From JAJCYK01 sp965212195 (lineage in GTDB: Bacteria > Bacteroidota > Bacteroidia > Cytophagales > Cyclobacteriaceae), in assembly GCA_965212195.1 (NCBI GenBank), contig CBDBUW010000011.1, positions 266,416 to 330,415 on the forward strand: 64,000 bases of DNA, read 5' to 3'. This document shows, piece after piece, positions 36,897 to 46,668 of the stretch. The first letter of the stretch is position 1, and the number at the start of each line of letters is the position of its first letter. The notes below the pieces were generated by a model. That model ran no database searches. It was not told the origin of the DNA and saw nothing but the letters and a program-made list of their open reading frames with translations. The translations under genes were made by a program, and so were the position numbers.

Positions 36897-37535
36897 TTAC
36901 TCTTCCTGTAGCTTAAATACCAAACCGCCTCCCAGTACAAATTGAAAAATAGTGGAATAAGTACTGACACCTGCACCTCCACCACCGGTTCCCAAGTAGA
37001 ATCCCCCACCGAATCCCTGCACGGTGGAAAGGAATTGTGCTTGCAGCTTCAGTCCCACTTGTTCCGTCATCCAAATATTGGCTCCCAGCTTAGCGCCTAC
37101 ACCGAACTTTGTACGGCTGTCCGGTTCATCAATCAAAGGCGATTTATTGTCGTAAATAACCATTCCGGCCATTAATCCGCCGTAGCCCTCAACGCGGTCG
37201 GAGGAGCTAAAATACCGGTTACCCCCTAGCATTATATAATTAACACTGATATCCAGGGTGCGATTTTGCTCCCCCAGGCGCCAATAGGTGACAGGAAGAT
37301 CTGTGTCTTGGCGCAGGTATGAAAGCTCAATTCCAAAATAGTCAGTTTTGTACTCCAGTCCGCCTCCCCATTGAAATCCTCCCTCGATAGTGGCTTCATA
37401 AAACGTTTGGGGATTAAAGAACTCGTCGAAACTGTGGTCGAACACATAGCTGCTATAGCCGTTCAATCTTATACCCTGGGCGGCTGCGGTGGAGCACAAG
37501 AAGGTAGCGATCAATACTGTAAAAAGGGCTCTCAT
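36897..37535 (-). CDS. outer-membrane beta-barrel protein, 212 aa
   Basis: The Met at 37535 begins a normal signal peptide (MRALFTVLIATFLCSTAAAQ); the outer Met at 37592 adds 19 unlikely residues. The mature chain has alternating strands (GGGLEYKTDYFGIELSYL, KFGVGAKLGANIWMTEQ, TIFQFVLGGGLVFKL) typical of small porin-like barrels. A glycine-rich loop (GGGFYLGTGGGGAGV) sits before the last strands. The role is unknown. It is 27 bases from the thiolase gene on the same strand. Confidence 0.75.
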   Translation of the reverse strand: MRALFTVLIATFLCSTAAAQGIRLNGYSSYVFDHSFDEFFNPQTFYEATIEGGFQWGGGLEYKTDYFGIELSYLRQDTDLPVTYWRLGEQNRTLDISVNYIMLGGNRYFSSSDRVEGYGGLMAGMVIYDNKSPLIDEPDSRTKFGVGAKLGANIWMTEQVGLKLQAQFLSTVQGFGGGFYLGTGGGGAGVSTYSTIFQFVLGGGLVFKLQEE

Positions 37536-37697
37536 ATTAATGTATTTAGTTAAAAAAAAGCTTACATAAAATCCAAACCTAGGTCTTATCAATTCTTTTG
37601 GGATTGGACCTTAAATGGGTAGATTATTTTTAAATGGGGTAATTCTTTAAAACGTACCAACCTAAAAGTAACATATTTTTACGGTGAAAGTTCGATC

Positions 37698-38642
37698 CTA
37701 ATTCGATATTACCTGCTTAAAATATTCCAATGTGGGCTTTAATCCCTGTGCGCGGTTATATTTGGGCTCCCAATCCAATAATTCTTTGGCCTTGCTAATG
37801 TCAGGACGTCTTTGCATGGGGTCGTCGATTGGCAAAGGTTGATAGATAATCTTTGAGCCGGATCCGGTTAAATTGATGATTTCTTCCGCAAATTCTGTAA
37901 TAGTGATTTCTTCGGGGTTTCCTATATTGACGGGCAAGTGGTAGTCGCTCATGAGCAATCTGAAGATACCTTCAACCTGATCTTCTACGTAACAAAAGGA
38001 ACGGGTTTGGGTGCCGTCTCCGAATACCGTAAGATCTTCACCTCTCAACGCCTGACCAATAAAAGCAGGAAGGGCCCGTCCGTCATGCAAACGCATTCTG
38101 GGACCATAGGTATTGAAAATCCGAACAATACGGGTATCAACTTGGTGAAAGGTATGATAGGCCATGGTCATGGCTTCCATAAACCTTTTGGCCTCGTCAT
38201 AAACTCCTCTAGGACCCACTGGATTTACATTTCCCCAGTAATCCTCGTTTTGAGGATGCTCCAGAGGATCCCCGTAGATCTCGGAGGTCGATGCCACTAA
38301 GATCCGGGCGTTTTTGGATTTTGCCAACCCCAGTAGGTTCATGGTACCCAAAGAGCCCACCTTCAAAGTTTCAATAGGCATCTTTAGGTACTCAATAGGA
38401 CTGGCGGGTGAGGCGAAGTGTAAAATATAGTCAAGTGATCCACTGACATGGGCGAATTGTGACACATCGTTGAAGTGAAACTCGAACTCCTTTAAAGGCA
38501 TTAAATGTTCGATGTTCTGCAAAGACCCGGTCAATAAGTTATCCATACATATCACTTCCATACCTTCCTTTATAAAGCGATCACATAAATGCGATCCTAA
38601 GAATCCAGCGCCGCCAGTTATTAAAATTCTTTTTTTATCCAT
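37698..38642 (-). CDS. UDP-glucuronate decarboxylase (UDP-xylose synthase), SDR family
   Basis: The Met at 38642 (MDKKRILITGGAGFLGSHLC) starts directly at the Rossmann fold; the outer Met adds 19 residues. The 314-residue SDR has the NAD motif GGAGFLGSH, the phrase LHFASPASPIEYLKMPIETL that is typical of UXS, STSEIYGDP, and the catalytic GVYDEAKR (Y-x-x-x-K). UXS makes UDP-xylose from UDP-glucuronate. It is divergent from the LegC-like gene with about 130 bases between them and opens the glycan locus. Confidence 0.9.
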   Translation of the reverse strand: MDKKRILITGGAGFLGSHLCDRFIKEGMEVICMDNLLTGSLQNIEHLMPLKEFEFHFNDVSQFAHVSGSLDYILHFASPASPIEYLKMPIETLKVGSLGTMNLLGLAKSKNARILVASTSEIYGDPLEHPQNEDYWGNVNPVGPRGVYDEAKRFMEAMTMAYHTFHQVDTRIVRIFNTYGPRMRLHDGRALPAFIGQALRGEDLTVFGDGTQTRSFCYVEDQVEGIFRLLMSDYHLPVNIGNPEEITITEFAEEIINLTGSGSKIIYQPLPIDDPMQRRPDISKAKELLDWEPKYNRAQGLKPTLEYFKQVISN

Positions 38643-38770
38643 CAATTTTATAATTTGGTGGGATAAAGCTAACTTTTTTAGCAAAATGGAAAAATTCAAC
38701 CTCGAATAAGTTTTCTCGATCCCAGCTACTTGCCATTGTCAACGGCAAATTATTACCTTTTCTGCAACCT

Positions 38771-39925
38771 ATGGAATACATAACCACTGAGTTTGACCCC
38801 ATCATTTCATTTATCCGGGATGAATTTGGGAAGCCGACTGGTGAAATTCCATTGAACCGCCCTCATTTTAAAGGAAACGAGAAGGCTTATTTAGCTGATT
38901 GTATTGAAAGCGGTTTAGTGAGTTCAACGGGACCTTATATTGATGCTTTTGAAGCGTCAATCTGTAAATTTTTAGGAGCTCAAAAGGCAGTGGCCATGGT
39001 TAACGGCACTACGGCCCTACAAATTGCACTGGAACTAGTGGGCGTGAAACCAGGGGAGTTGGTGATTACCCAACCAATGACCTTCGTGGCCACTTGCAAT
39101 GCCATTGTTCATGCGGGCGGTCAGCCGCTTTTCATAGATATTGATTTGAATACCTTGGGTATATCACCGCAGAAATTAGCGGAATTCATGGATGCACACA
39201 CCACAGTCAATGAAAAGGGATGTTTTTATGAGGGTCGTAGAATTGGAGCCTGTTTGCCCGTTCATACTTTTGGGCATCCCGTGCGAATTGATGAGTTGAT
39301 GGAGGTATGTGAGCAATACCGAATCCCTCTGGTGGAGGACTCCACAGAGTCAATTGGCAGTAAGTTTCAGCATCGTTTTACAGGCACTTTCGGCAAGCTG
39401 GGTGTCTTTAGTTTTAATGGCAATAAGACCATTACCTGTGGTGGTGGAGGGATACTGGTTACAGACGATCACGCTTTGGCTAAAAAAGCTAAGCACCTTA
39501 TCAACCAGGCCAAGTTGCCGAATTCCTATGAGTACCACCATGATACTGTGGGCTATAACTATCAGATGCCCAATTTGAATGCAGCCCTGGCCTTGGCTCA
39601 AATGGAGTGTCTGGAAGAGTTCTTATCCCAGAAACGAATGCTTGCCATGGAATACCAGGATTTCTTAAAGGATAAACCATGGGAGTTTTTCATGGAACCT
39701 CCTGAATGCCAGTCGAATTACTGGCTTAACGCTTTGGTATTTCCATCCGAAGAAGATAGAAACCAATTTGTGGAAACCACCAACAGACAGGGAATCGCAA
39801 CCAGGCCCGCTTGGAAGCTTATGACTCAGCTAAGCATGTACGAAGAATGCTTTTGCGCAAATCTTGACAATGCGCAATTCATCAATAATAAAATTGCCAA
39901 TGTCCCCAGTAGTGTCCGATTCTGA
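38771..39925 (+). CDS. DegT/DnrJ/EryC1 aminotransferase, LegC-like
   Basis: A 384-residue PLP enzyme. It has the LegC-family start (PIISFIRDEFGKPTGEIPLNRPHFKGNEKAYLADCI, read in parts), the cofactor region MVNGTTALQIAL, VEDSTESIGSK, and the Schiff-base Lys in FNGNKTITCGGGG. LegC enzymes put an amino group on UDP-4-keto-6-deoxy sugars on the way to legionaminic acid. The next genes are a NeuD-type acyltransferase and KdsA rather than NeuB, so the final sugar is uncertain. It overlaps the next gene by 26 bases. Confidence 0.85.
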   Translation: MEYITTEFDPIISFIRDEFGKPTGEIPLNRPHFKGNEKAYLADCIESGLVSSTGPYIDAFEASICKFLGAQKAVAMVNGTTALQIALELVGVKPGELVITQPMTFVATCNAIVHAGGQPLFIDIDLNTLGISPQKLAEFMDAHTTVNEKGCFYEGRRIGACLPVHTFGHPVRIDELMEVCEQYRIPLVEDSTESIGSKFQHRFTGTFGKLGVFSFNGNKTITCGGGGILVTDDHALAKKAKHLINQAKLPNSYEYHHDTVGYNYQMPNLNAALALAQMECLEEFLSQKRMLAMEYQDFLKDKPWEFFMEPPECQSNYWLNALVFPSEEDRNQFVETTNRQGIATRPAWKLMTQLSMYEECFCANLDNAQFINNKIANVPSSVRF

Positions 39926-40562
39926 AAAGAAAGAAGTAGTAGTTATCGGGGCAGGCGGTCACTGTCTGGCGGTGGTGGATACTTTAGAAAATTTACAGGA
40001 ATACTACCGGATAAAGGGAATACTGGCATACCCGGAAATCCATAATGATAAGGTATCAGGATACCCTGTGTTGGGTCATTTGTCAGAGGCATTGGAAAAT
40101 ATCCAGCGATGGCCCCTTTTCATAAATGGTATAGGGTTTATGGGCGATAATAACCTACATAGAGAGGTATTTGAACAGGTGAAATCTCAAGGTGGCCAAT
40201 TTGAATCCTTGGTGTCCCCCTCAGCGGTAGTTTCTTCATCAGCCACCATTCAGGAGGGCAGTGTAATCTTGAACCATACGGTTATAGGTGCCTCCGCCAT
40301 AATTGGACAAAATACTATTATAAATAATGGGGCTGTTGTGGATCACGGATCGGTAGTTGGGGACCACTGCCATGTGGCTACTGCTGCCGTGGTTAATGGG
40401 AATTGCAGGGTGGAAAATGAATGCTTCCTGGGGAGTAATAGCACTGTAATCCAAGGTGTTCGTGTTCGAGAAAAGTGCCTAATAGGAGCTGGTGCGGTTA
40501 TTTTGAAGGATACCATGGCCGCTCAAAAATATGTGGGGGTACCTGGCAGACCTCTGAAGTAA
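39900..40562 (+). CDS. NeuD/PglD-type sugar O- or N-acyltransferase
   Basis: The Met at 39900 is chosen as the start nearest the first strand (EVVVIGAGGHCLAVVDTLE); an outer ATG at 39864 is possible. The 220-residue protein has the N-terminal Rossmann-like half and a C-terminal left-handed beta-helix of hexapeptides (IQEGSVILNHTVIGASAIIG, NTIINNGAVVDHGSVVGDH, ATAAVVNGNCRV). The His of VDHGSVVGDHCH is the probable base. It transfers an acetyl group to an amino or hydroxyl group, likely the product of the upstream aminotransferase. Confidence 0.88.
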   Translation: MSPVVSDSEKKEVVVIGAGGHCLAVVDTLENLQEYYRIKGILAYPEIHNDKVSGYPVLGHLSEALENIQRWPLFINGIGFMGDNNLHREVFEQVKSQGGQFESLVSPSAVVSSSATIQEGSVILNHTVIGASAIIGQNTIINNGAVVDHGSVVGDHCHVATAAVVNGNCRVENECFLGSNSTVIQGVRVREKCLIGAGAVILKDTMAAQKYVGVPGRPLK

Positions 40563-40612
40563 ATGTTTTAAGCGTTTTTTTTGGAATCACTTAAAAGCCA
40601 ATATTAATTTCG

Positions 40613-40620
40613 TACTTTTG
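40613..40620 (+). promoter_or_regulatory. candidate Bacteroidota -7 element before kdsA
   Basis: TACTTTTG, followed by CA, matches the TAnnTTTG consensus of Bacteroidota sigma-A. It lies 53 bases before the kdsA start. A matching -33 TTTG at the usual distance was not found. Confidence 0.45.
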
Positions 40621-40672
40621 CAAGCGGCAAAATAGGGTTGTAACTTAAATCAATAATCGAAGCTTATTCAGC

Positions 40673-41530
40673 ATGCTTGAAATCGCGGATTCCATCCAGT
40701 TGACTCCTGAAATTACCTTGGGAGGCGACCAATTGACTCTCATCGCTGGACCCTGTGCCGTGGAGTCAAAAGAGATTTGCTTTGAGATTGCCCGGAGCCT
40801 ACAGGAAATCTGTCGAAGCCATTCTATTCAGTATATTTTCAAAGCTTCCTTCGACAAGGCCAATAGAACCTCAAATACCAGCTTTAGGTCCATTGGTACG
40901 GAGGAGTCCTTACAGATCTTGGATTCCGTGAAAAGGGAATTTAAGATCCCGGTCTTGACTGATATTCACGAATCCTCACAGGTGGAGAAGGTGGCAGAAG
41001 TGGTAGATGTTTTGCAGATTCCCGCCTTTTTATGCCGGCAGACTGATTTACTACTGGCAGCTGGAAAGTCGGGCAAAGGTGTGAACATCAAAAGAGGTCA
41101 ATTCATGGCTCCGGAAGACATGAAATTTGCGGTGGATAAAGTAAGAAGTACCGGCAATTCTCAAGTTTGTTTGACCGAGAGGGGAGTCTCTTTTGGCTAC
41201 CACAATCTGGTGGTGGACATGAGAGCACTTGCTACCATGCGGCAATTTAGTCCGGTAGTTTTTGATGTTACACACAGTGTTCAACAACCCGGTGGAGCTG
41301 GAGGCAGCTCCGGGGGTCAAAAGGAGTTTGCGCCATATTTAGCACGGGCAGCGGCGGCCTGCGGAATTGACGGCCTATTTATAGAAACCCATCCCGATCC
41401 TAGTCAAGCGCGTAGCGATGGACCCAACATGATACCATTGTCTGAAATGGAGGGCTTTTTAAGTATGCTTCACGAAGCCTGGGATTTAGGTAAAAAATAC
41501 ACCCGAACGTTTGCCGCCACATTAAAGTAA
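40673..41530 (+). CDS. kdsA: 3-deoxy-8-phosphooctulonate synthase (Kdo-8-P synthase)
   Basis: A 285-residue TIM-barrel aldolase. KdsA marks are LIAGPCAVESKE, FKASFDKANRTS, PVLTDIHES, CRQTDLLLAA, NIKRGQFMAPEDM, TERGVSFGYHNLVVDMR, and DVTHSVQQPGG. It condenses arabinose-5-phosphate with PEP to make Kdo-8-phosphate for the lipopolysaccharide core. Its place inside this locus is notable, because the LegC/NeuD-like pair just before it usually accompanies the related enzyme NeuB. Confidence 0.95.
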   Translation: MLEIADSIQLTPEITLGGDQLTLIAGPCAVESKEICFEIARSLQEICRSHSIQYIFKASFDKANRTSNTSFRSIGTEESLQILDSVKREFKIPVLTDIHESSQVEKVAEVVDVLQIPAFLCRQTDLLLAAGKSGKGVNIKRGQFMAPEDMKFAVDKVRSTGNSQVCLTERGVSFGYHNLVVDMRALATMRQFSPVVFDVTHSVQQPGGAGGSSGGQKEFAPYLARAAAACGIDGLFIETHPDPSQARSDGPNMIPLSEMEGFLSMLHEAWDLGKKYTRTFAATLK

Positions 41531-41538
41531 AAAGCATT

Positions 41539-42600
41539 ATGAGTAATAAAGTACTTTTAACAGGTGCCGTAGGATTTATAGGCATGCATACCACTAAGCG
41601 GTTACTGGAAAAAGGACACAAAGTTGTGGGGTTGGACGTAATAAATGACTATTACGATGTCAACCTGAAATTAGCCAGGCTGAAGCTATTGGGATTCGAT
41701 CCAGACCAGGTTGACTATAATAAAACCATAAACGCACACGACAATCTGAGGTTCATAAAACTGGATTTGGCGGATAAGGAAAATATCCTCTCTTTATTTG
41801 AGCGGGAACAATTCGATTGTGTAATAAACCTGGCAGCCCAGGCCGGTGTCCGGCATTCTATCAGTCATCCTGAAGATTATATCAGTAGCAATGTTTCAGG
41901 ATTTCTGAACATTTTAGAAGGTTGCCGCCATCATAAGGTCAAACATTTGATCTACGCTTCCACTTCATCGGTTTATGGACTGAATACGCAGGTTCCTTTT
42001 AAAGAATCGGATCCTACCGAACATCCGGTGTCCTTTTATGGAGCTACTAAAAAGGCAAATGAGATGATGGCCCATTCCTATGCGCACTTGTACGGGCTGC
42101 CGGTGACGGGGTTAAGGTTTTTTACCGTCTACGGCCCCTGGGGACGCCCCGATATGGCTCTGTTTAAGTTCACCAAGAACATATTGGCAGGAAAACCTAT
42201 TGATGTTTACAACAACGGGGATATGCAGCGTGACTTTACCTATGTTACGGACATCGTCGAGGGTGTAACCCGTCTGGTACCTGAGGCCCCCCAAGCTTCT
42301 GTACAAAAACCGGACTCGGTGTGGAACAGTAATAACAGCTCCGCTCCTTATGCAATATTTAATATTGGGAATGGCAATCCCGTCAATTTGATGGATTTCG
42401 TGCGAGAAATTGAGAAGACCCTGGATAAAAAGGCAGACATAAATTTTATGCCCATGCAATTAGGAGATGTCCAAAAGACCTTTGCCTCCACGCAAAATCT
42501 ATTGGACAAGGTGGACTATCTTCCTGAGGTGGGCATCGAATATGGAATTCGTGAGTTTATAAAATGGTATCTGGAATACTACCAACCAGAATCGATCTAG
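41539..42600 (+). CDS. UDP-glucuronate 4-epimerase-like SDR
   Basis: A 353-residue extended SDR. The NAD motif is TGAVGFIGMH (Ala-Val where most have Ala-Gly), followed by NLAAQAGVRHSISHP, STSSVYGLN and the catalytic FYGATKKANE (Y-x-x-x-K). The phrase TVYGPWGRPDMALF is a reliable mark of UDP-glucuronate 4-epimerases (LspL/CapI type). It makes UDP-galacturonate. It follows kdsA by 8 bases and precedes the methyltransferase by 6 bases, so the three form one unit. Confidence 0.92.
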   Translation: MSNKVLLTGAVGFIGMHTTKRLLEKGHKVVGLDVINDYYDVNLKLARLKLLGFDPDQVDYNKTINAHDNLRFIKLDLADKENILSLFEREQFDCVINLAAQAGVRHSISHPEDYISSNVSGFLNILEGCRHHKVKHLIYASTSSVYGLNTQVPFKESDPTEHPVSFYGATKKANEMMAHSYAHLYGLPVTGLRFFTVYGPWGRPDMALFKFTKNILAGKPIDVYNNGDMQRDFTYVTDIVEGVTRLVPEAPQASVQKPDSVWNSNNSSAPYAIFNIGNGNPVNLMDFVREIEKTLDKKADINFMPMQLGDVQKTFASTQNLLDKVDYLPEVGIEYGIREFIKWYLEYYQPESI

Positions 42601-42606
42601 GCCACT

Positions 42607-43326
42607 ATGACCTCATTTGAGTTCTTATACGGATTTTTCAGACCGTTTACGCTGCCGCTGCATCAATTGGTTCACCGGCATTTAAAGGCGCTGTTCATCG
42701 AGCACAACTCCCCGGTAATTTTGGATGTAGGTGGACGTAAGTCTCATTACACCATCGGTCTAAAACAGCAAATCACGATCTCCGATATACCCAGAGACAC
42801 GGATGTACAGCGTGACCTGCATCTGGGCATCAATAGTCAAATAATCGAGCAGACCAAAACCAGAAGGAGCAATATCAAAGAGATTGTGTACGACGACCTT
42901 ACCCGCTCTAAATTGCCTGATAACAATTACGATTTTGTGGTGGCTATTGAGGTGCTGGAACATGTCGAGCAGGACGAATTGTTTGTAGAAAACGCTCATC
43001 GCATTCTTAAACCCGGCGGTACATTTTATATGACCACTCCGAATGGTGATTTTGTTGAGAATAACAATCCTGATCACAAACGTCACTACCAGCGATCACA
43101 ATTGCAGAGCTTGTTGGAACGGCACTTTTCGGAGGTGCAAGTTGATTACGGGATTACCGGTGGCAAATATCAAAGGTGGGGGTTGGCTCCCTGGTCTCCT
43201 AAACGTCCCTTAAAAACCCTGAAGAGTATGATTGGGAATTTTATCAATTTTCGACAATCCGGTCAGCATCTGGTAAAAGACCAGTTTCAAAACACCTTTC
43301 ATCTAATAGCGAAGGCTATAAAATAG
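42607..43326 (+). CDS. class I SAM-dependent methyltransferase
   Basis: A 239-residue methyltransferase. Motif I is VILDVGGRKSHYT (Gly-Arg where Gly-x-Gly is usual), the acidic motif and VVAIEVLEHVEQDELF follow, and HRILKPGGTFYMTTPNGDF is the canonical post-motif. It may methylate a sugar of the surface glycan or a related lipid carrier. It lies 6 bases after the epimerase gene and about 140 bases before the Wza-like gene. Confidence 0.85.
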   Translation: MTSFEFLYGFFRPFTLPLHQLVHRHLKALFIEHNSPVILDVGGRKSHYTIGLKQQITISDIPRDTDVQRDLHLGINSQIIEQTKTRRSNIKEIVYDDLTRSKLPDNNYDFVVAIEVLEHVEQDELFVENAHRILKPGGTFYMTTPNGDFVENNNPDHKRHYQRSQLQSLLERHFSEVQVDYGITGGKYQRWGLAPWSPKRPLKTLKSMIGNFINFRQSGQHLVKDQFQNTFHLIAKAIK

Positions 43327-43469
43327 GCCCTCCCCAAGGGTATACTTTGGTAATATTCATTTATAATATATAATATATTTTATATCCCTAAATATTGTTA
43401 ACATTGTAAAATATTTAAGGAAGTGCGCAACCATTTGTTTCAGGAGCCTGCTTGCCTTAATTTTCAGTA

Positions 43470-44243
43470 ATGAGATCAGTTAACCGACTTCTATACGCCT
43501 TAATTTTTATAACGCTCATAGGTGGATGCTTGCCAGTCGAAAAAGTGGCCTATCTGCAGGATGATGATATAGCTATTGATGATCTACCTACGGATGAAAT
43601 CGTAAACCAATATAAGGTCGACAAAGAAGACTATAAACTGCGGGCTAAGGATGTGGTTTCATTTGAGGTGGTGAGTCTCACACCTGAAAAATATGATATA
43701 TGGGGGGAGGGTCAAACCATGGACAATAATAATCCATTGCTGACCGGCTATACGCTGGACGACGAAGGTAAGATCAAGCTTCCCCTGGTGGGAAGGGTGT
43801 CTATTGCAGGACTTACCCTGGAGCAGGCGGAATCCACCCTTGAAGAGGCCCTGCAGGGTTACATAAGAGAACCTACGGTAGTATTGAGGTTATTGAGTTT
43901 TCAGTTCACCATTCTGGGCGAAGTGAAGAGTCCTGGAAGGTTCACTAACTATAATGAAAGGCTGAATTTGTTGGAGGCCCTGGGCTATGCAGGAGACATA
44001 ACGGACTTTGGTGATCGCACCAAAGTACAAATTGTTCGCTCGGAAGCAGATCAAGTGAGCGTTAGTTACGTCAACTTACTAGAGGAGAAGTTCTTGTCAT
44101 CACCTTACTTTTACATTCAACCAAACGACATGGTGACAGTGATACCCACGAATCTGAAGAATTTTAAGAGATACCAATTGGCCAACCTTGGTATAATACT
44201 GTCCACGGTCACGGCCATAACCATTTTATTGATAAGACTGTAA
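43470..44243 (+). CDS. polysaccharide export lipoprotein (Wza-like)
   Basis: A 257-residue outer-membrane export protein with a lipoprotein signal (LIFITLIGGC). It has the Poly_export domain (YKLRAKDVVSFEVVSL, YTLDDEGKIKLPLVGRVSIAGLTLEQAE) and an SLBB-like domain (FTILGEVKSPGRFTNYNERLNLLEALGYAGDITDFGDR). The last 20 residues form a membrane segment. It should form the outer-membrane pore for the glycan. The Wzc-like gene follows after 4 bases, the standard pairing. Confidence 0.92.
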   Translation: MRSVNRLLYALIFITLIGGCLPVEKVAYLQDDDIAIDDLPTDEIVNQYKVDKEDYKLRAKDVVSFEVVSLTPEKYDIWGEGQTMDNNNPLLTGYTLDDEGKIKLPLVGRVSIAGLTLEQAESTLEEALQGYIREPTVVLRLLSFQFTILGEVKSPGRFTNYNERLNLLEALGYAGDITDFGDRTKVQIVRSEADQVSVSYVNLLEEKFLSSPYFYIQPNDMVTVIPTNLKNFKRYQLANLGIILSTVTAITILLIRL

Positions 44244-44247
44244 CACT

Positions 44248-46662
44248 GTGGTTACCAACCAACATAACAGAGAGAATCAAGATAACCTAGCGGATGTAAA
44301 ATTGATCATAGGCAAGGTAGTCGGGAACTGGTATTGGTTTGTTCTGTCCCTGTTTCTTACCTTGACCACAGCCTATCTTGTCAATAGATATACCCCTGAG
44401 GTATACCCTATTCAGGCCTCCATACTCATTAAAGATGCCGGCAAGCAAGGGTTTGAGGGAACGGCTGCTGAGCTGCTTTACGGGGATCAACTTTTTGAGG
44501 CTAGCAAGAATATCAGCAATGAAAGAATAATTCTTAAATCTTTCCCCCTGGTGGAACAAACCCTGCGAGAATTGAACTTCGATCAGTCGTTTTACTTGGA
44601 GGGAAATGTAAAAACTTCTGAAATCTATCGCCAAAAGCCTGTAGCGCTGGACATCGATAGTGCCACCAAGTCCTTGGGCTTTGGCAAAACGTACCATTTA
44701 CAAGTAGTTGATCAACACAGTTATAAATTTTATGAAGCCCGTGAAAACGGGTCACAAAACTCCAAGCAGACCTTCTTGTTTGATCAGGAGAACGATCATG
44801 AAGGCTTAATTTTCAAAGCTTCACTCAATCCGGATTTGGAGGTCAAGACCTTGAAGAGAAATCGGTACCTTTTTAAGGTGCATAGTTTGGAAGGGCTTAC
44901 CAAGCGTTACCGGGGCAACCTTGATATCAACTTGGTTACCAAAGAATCTTCCATCCTCGCCTTGAATGTAGAGAGCGAAATACCCGCTAAAGACATCGAT
45001 TTCTTGAGCCGCTTAGTTGAAATCTACTCCGATCAAAGGCTTAATGAGAAGAATACCAACGCCAATAATGCCATTGAGTTTATCGATAAACAGCTGGCGC
45101 TAATCACCGATTCGCTTTACAGTATTGAAACCAACCTGGAGAATTTCAAGGGAGAAACGGGAACCACCAATATCAGTCAGGATGGAAGCATACTATATTC
45201 CCGCCTTGAAAAAATCGAGTCGGAAAAAACGGAGTTGCTTACCAGCATGCGCTACTTCGATTATTTGATCAATTACTTGCAAAACAACGAGAGTGATGTC
45301 AATAATATCATCGTGCCCAGTTCGGTGGGGATTTCCGATCCCGTACTAAATTCCTTGATCAGGGAGCTGGTAGAGGTCCAGTTGGATCGTGAGAATTTAA
45401 AAATTGATCCCACTTTGCAGAATCCCATAGTGGTTCAACTCAACGATCGCATAGTGGAACTCAAAAGGAATATCCTGGAGAATGTCACGAATCGAAAAGG
45501 TGCTCTGGCTCTGGATATCGGGGAAGTAGATGCCAGGCTGAGCAGTGTGGAAAGAGAGTTAAATCTACTTCCTAAATCGGAGCGGGAATTTATCAACATA
45601 AAGAGGCGCTACGACCTTAGTGAAAACTTATACATCTTCCTTTACGAGAAAAAAGCGGAAGCCTCAATTTCCCGGGCCTCCACCACTACCGATGTGAAAA
45701 TGGTTGATCCTCCCATGGTAATCGGAGGTATCATCTCTCCGAGACTGAGGACTAATTACCTAATAGCCTTGTTCATAGGGCTGGGTTTGCCCCTGGCATT
45801 CCTGCTGCTTAGAGAATTCCTCAGCAACAGGATCCTATATAAAGAGGATATCCAGAAGACCACAGATATTCCGTTCTTAGGAGTTGTCGGACATGAATTC
45901 AAGGGAAGTAATTTGGCGGTGATCGATAAACCGAAATCCGCCGTAGCAGAATCATTTAGGTCAATACGTTCAAATATTCAGTTCTTTGCCGGTGGCAAGG
46001 GTCGCCAGGTTTTTGTTATAACTTCATCAATAAGCGGTGAAGGCAAGACTTTCTGCTCCATAAATTTAGCTTCCGTTTTTGCTTTGTCCGGCAAGAAAAC
46101 CCTGCTTATTGGGGCGGATATGCGTAAACCTAAAATATTTGCCGATTTCGGTCTGACCAATGAAGTTGGTTTAAGTAATTACTTAGCTAATGCAGTAGGA
46201 TTGTCGGAAATTTTGCAAAAGACCAAATACGAGAATTTGGATATCATAAGCGGAGGTCCGGTGCCCCCCAATCCCGCCGAGCTGCTGATGACTGAAAAGA
46301 CCGAGCAGATGATACAAGACCTCAAAGCCGGCTATGACTATATCGTCATTGATACTCCTCCCATAGGTTTGGTTACTGATGCTTTTATCTTAATGAAGTA
46401 CTCGGACCTGAATATTTTTATGATGCGTCAGAATTATACTCCTAAGTCTACTATTCAAAACGTGGATGAGATGTACACCACCAAAAAGATCCAGAAACTG
46501 GGTATAATTTTCAACGATGTTAAGTTCAATAAAGGACCTGGATATGGGTACAGTTATGGCTACGGATACGGCTACGGGTATGGTTATGGTTACGGTGGAT
46601 ACTACGAGGAGGAACCCAAATCCAAAAAATCAATCTTTTCTAAAATCTTGAATTACTTTTAA
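44248..46662 (+). CDS. polysaccharide co-polymerase / BY-kinase (Wzc-like)
   Basis: An 804-residue inner-membrane protein that starts at GTG. It begins with a Wzz domain (membrane helices near 25-45 and 505-525), then a coiled-coil GNVR region. The kinase part has Walker A SSISGEGKT at about 593, Walker A' LLIGADMRKPK, and Walker B YIVIDTPPIGLVTDA at about 698. The C-terminus is a Tyr-Gly tail (residues about 770-790, ten Tyr in YG repeats), the site of autophosphorylation in BY-kinases. It controls glycan chain length and export with the Wza-like partner. Confidence 0.93.
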   Translation: MVTNQHNRENQDNLADVKLIIGKVVGNWYWFVLSLFLTLTTAYLVNRYTPEVYPIQASILIKDAGKQGFEGTAAELLYGDQLFEASKNISNERIILKSFPLVEQTLRELNFDQSFYLEGNVKTSEIYRQKPVALDIDSATKSLGFGKTYHLQVVDQHSYKFYEARENGSQNSKQTFLFDQENDHEGLIFKASLNPDLEVKTLKRNRYLFKVHSLEGLTKRYRGNLDINLVTKESSILALNVESEIPAKDIDFLSRLVEIYSDQRLNEKNTNANNAIEFIDKQLALITDSLYSIETNLENFKGETGTTNISQDGSILYSRLEKIESEKTELLTSMRYFDYLINYLQNNESDVNNIIVPSSVGISDPVLNSLIRELVEVQLDRENLKIDPTLQNPIVVQLNDRIVELKRNILENVTNRKGALALDIGEVDARLSSVERELNLLPKSEREFINIKRRYDLSENLYIFLYEKKAEASISRASTTTDVKMVDPPMVIGGIISPRLRTNYLIALFIGLGLPLAFLLLREFLSNRILYKEDIQKTTDIPFLGVVGHEFKGSNLAVIDKPKSAVAESFRSIRSNIQFFAGGKGRQVFVITSSISGEGKTFCSINLASVFALSGKKTLLIGADMRKPKIFADFGLTNEVGLSNYLANAVGLSEILQKTKYENLDIISGGPVPPNPAELLMTEKTEQMIQDLKAGYDYIVIDTPPIGLVTDAFILMKYSDLNIFMMRQNYTPKSTIQNVDEMYTTKKIQKLGIIFNDVKFNKGPGYGYSYGYGYGYGYGYGYGGYYEEEPKSKKSIFSKILNYF

Positions 46663-46668
46663 TTAAGG

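Noticed and set aside
46540..46600. Tyr-Gly repeat tract as a possible minisatellite
   Set aside because: It is the in-frame tyrosine-rich tail expected of BY-kinases.
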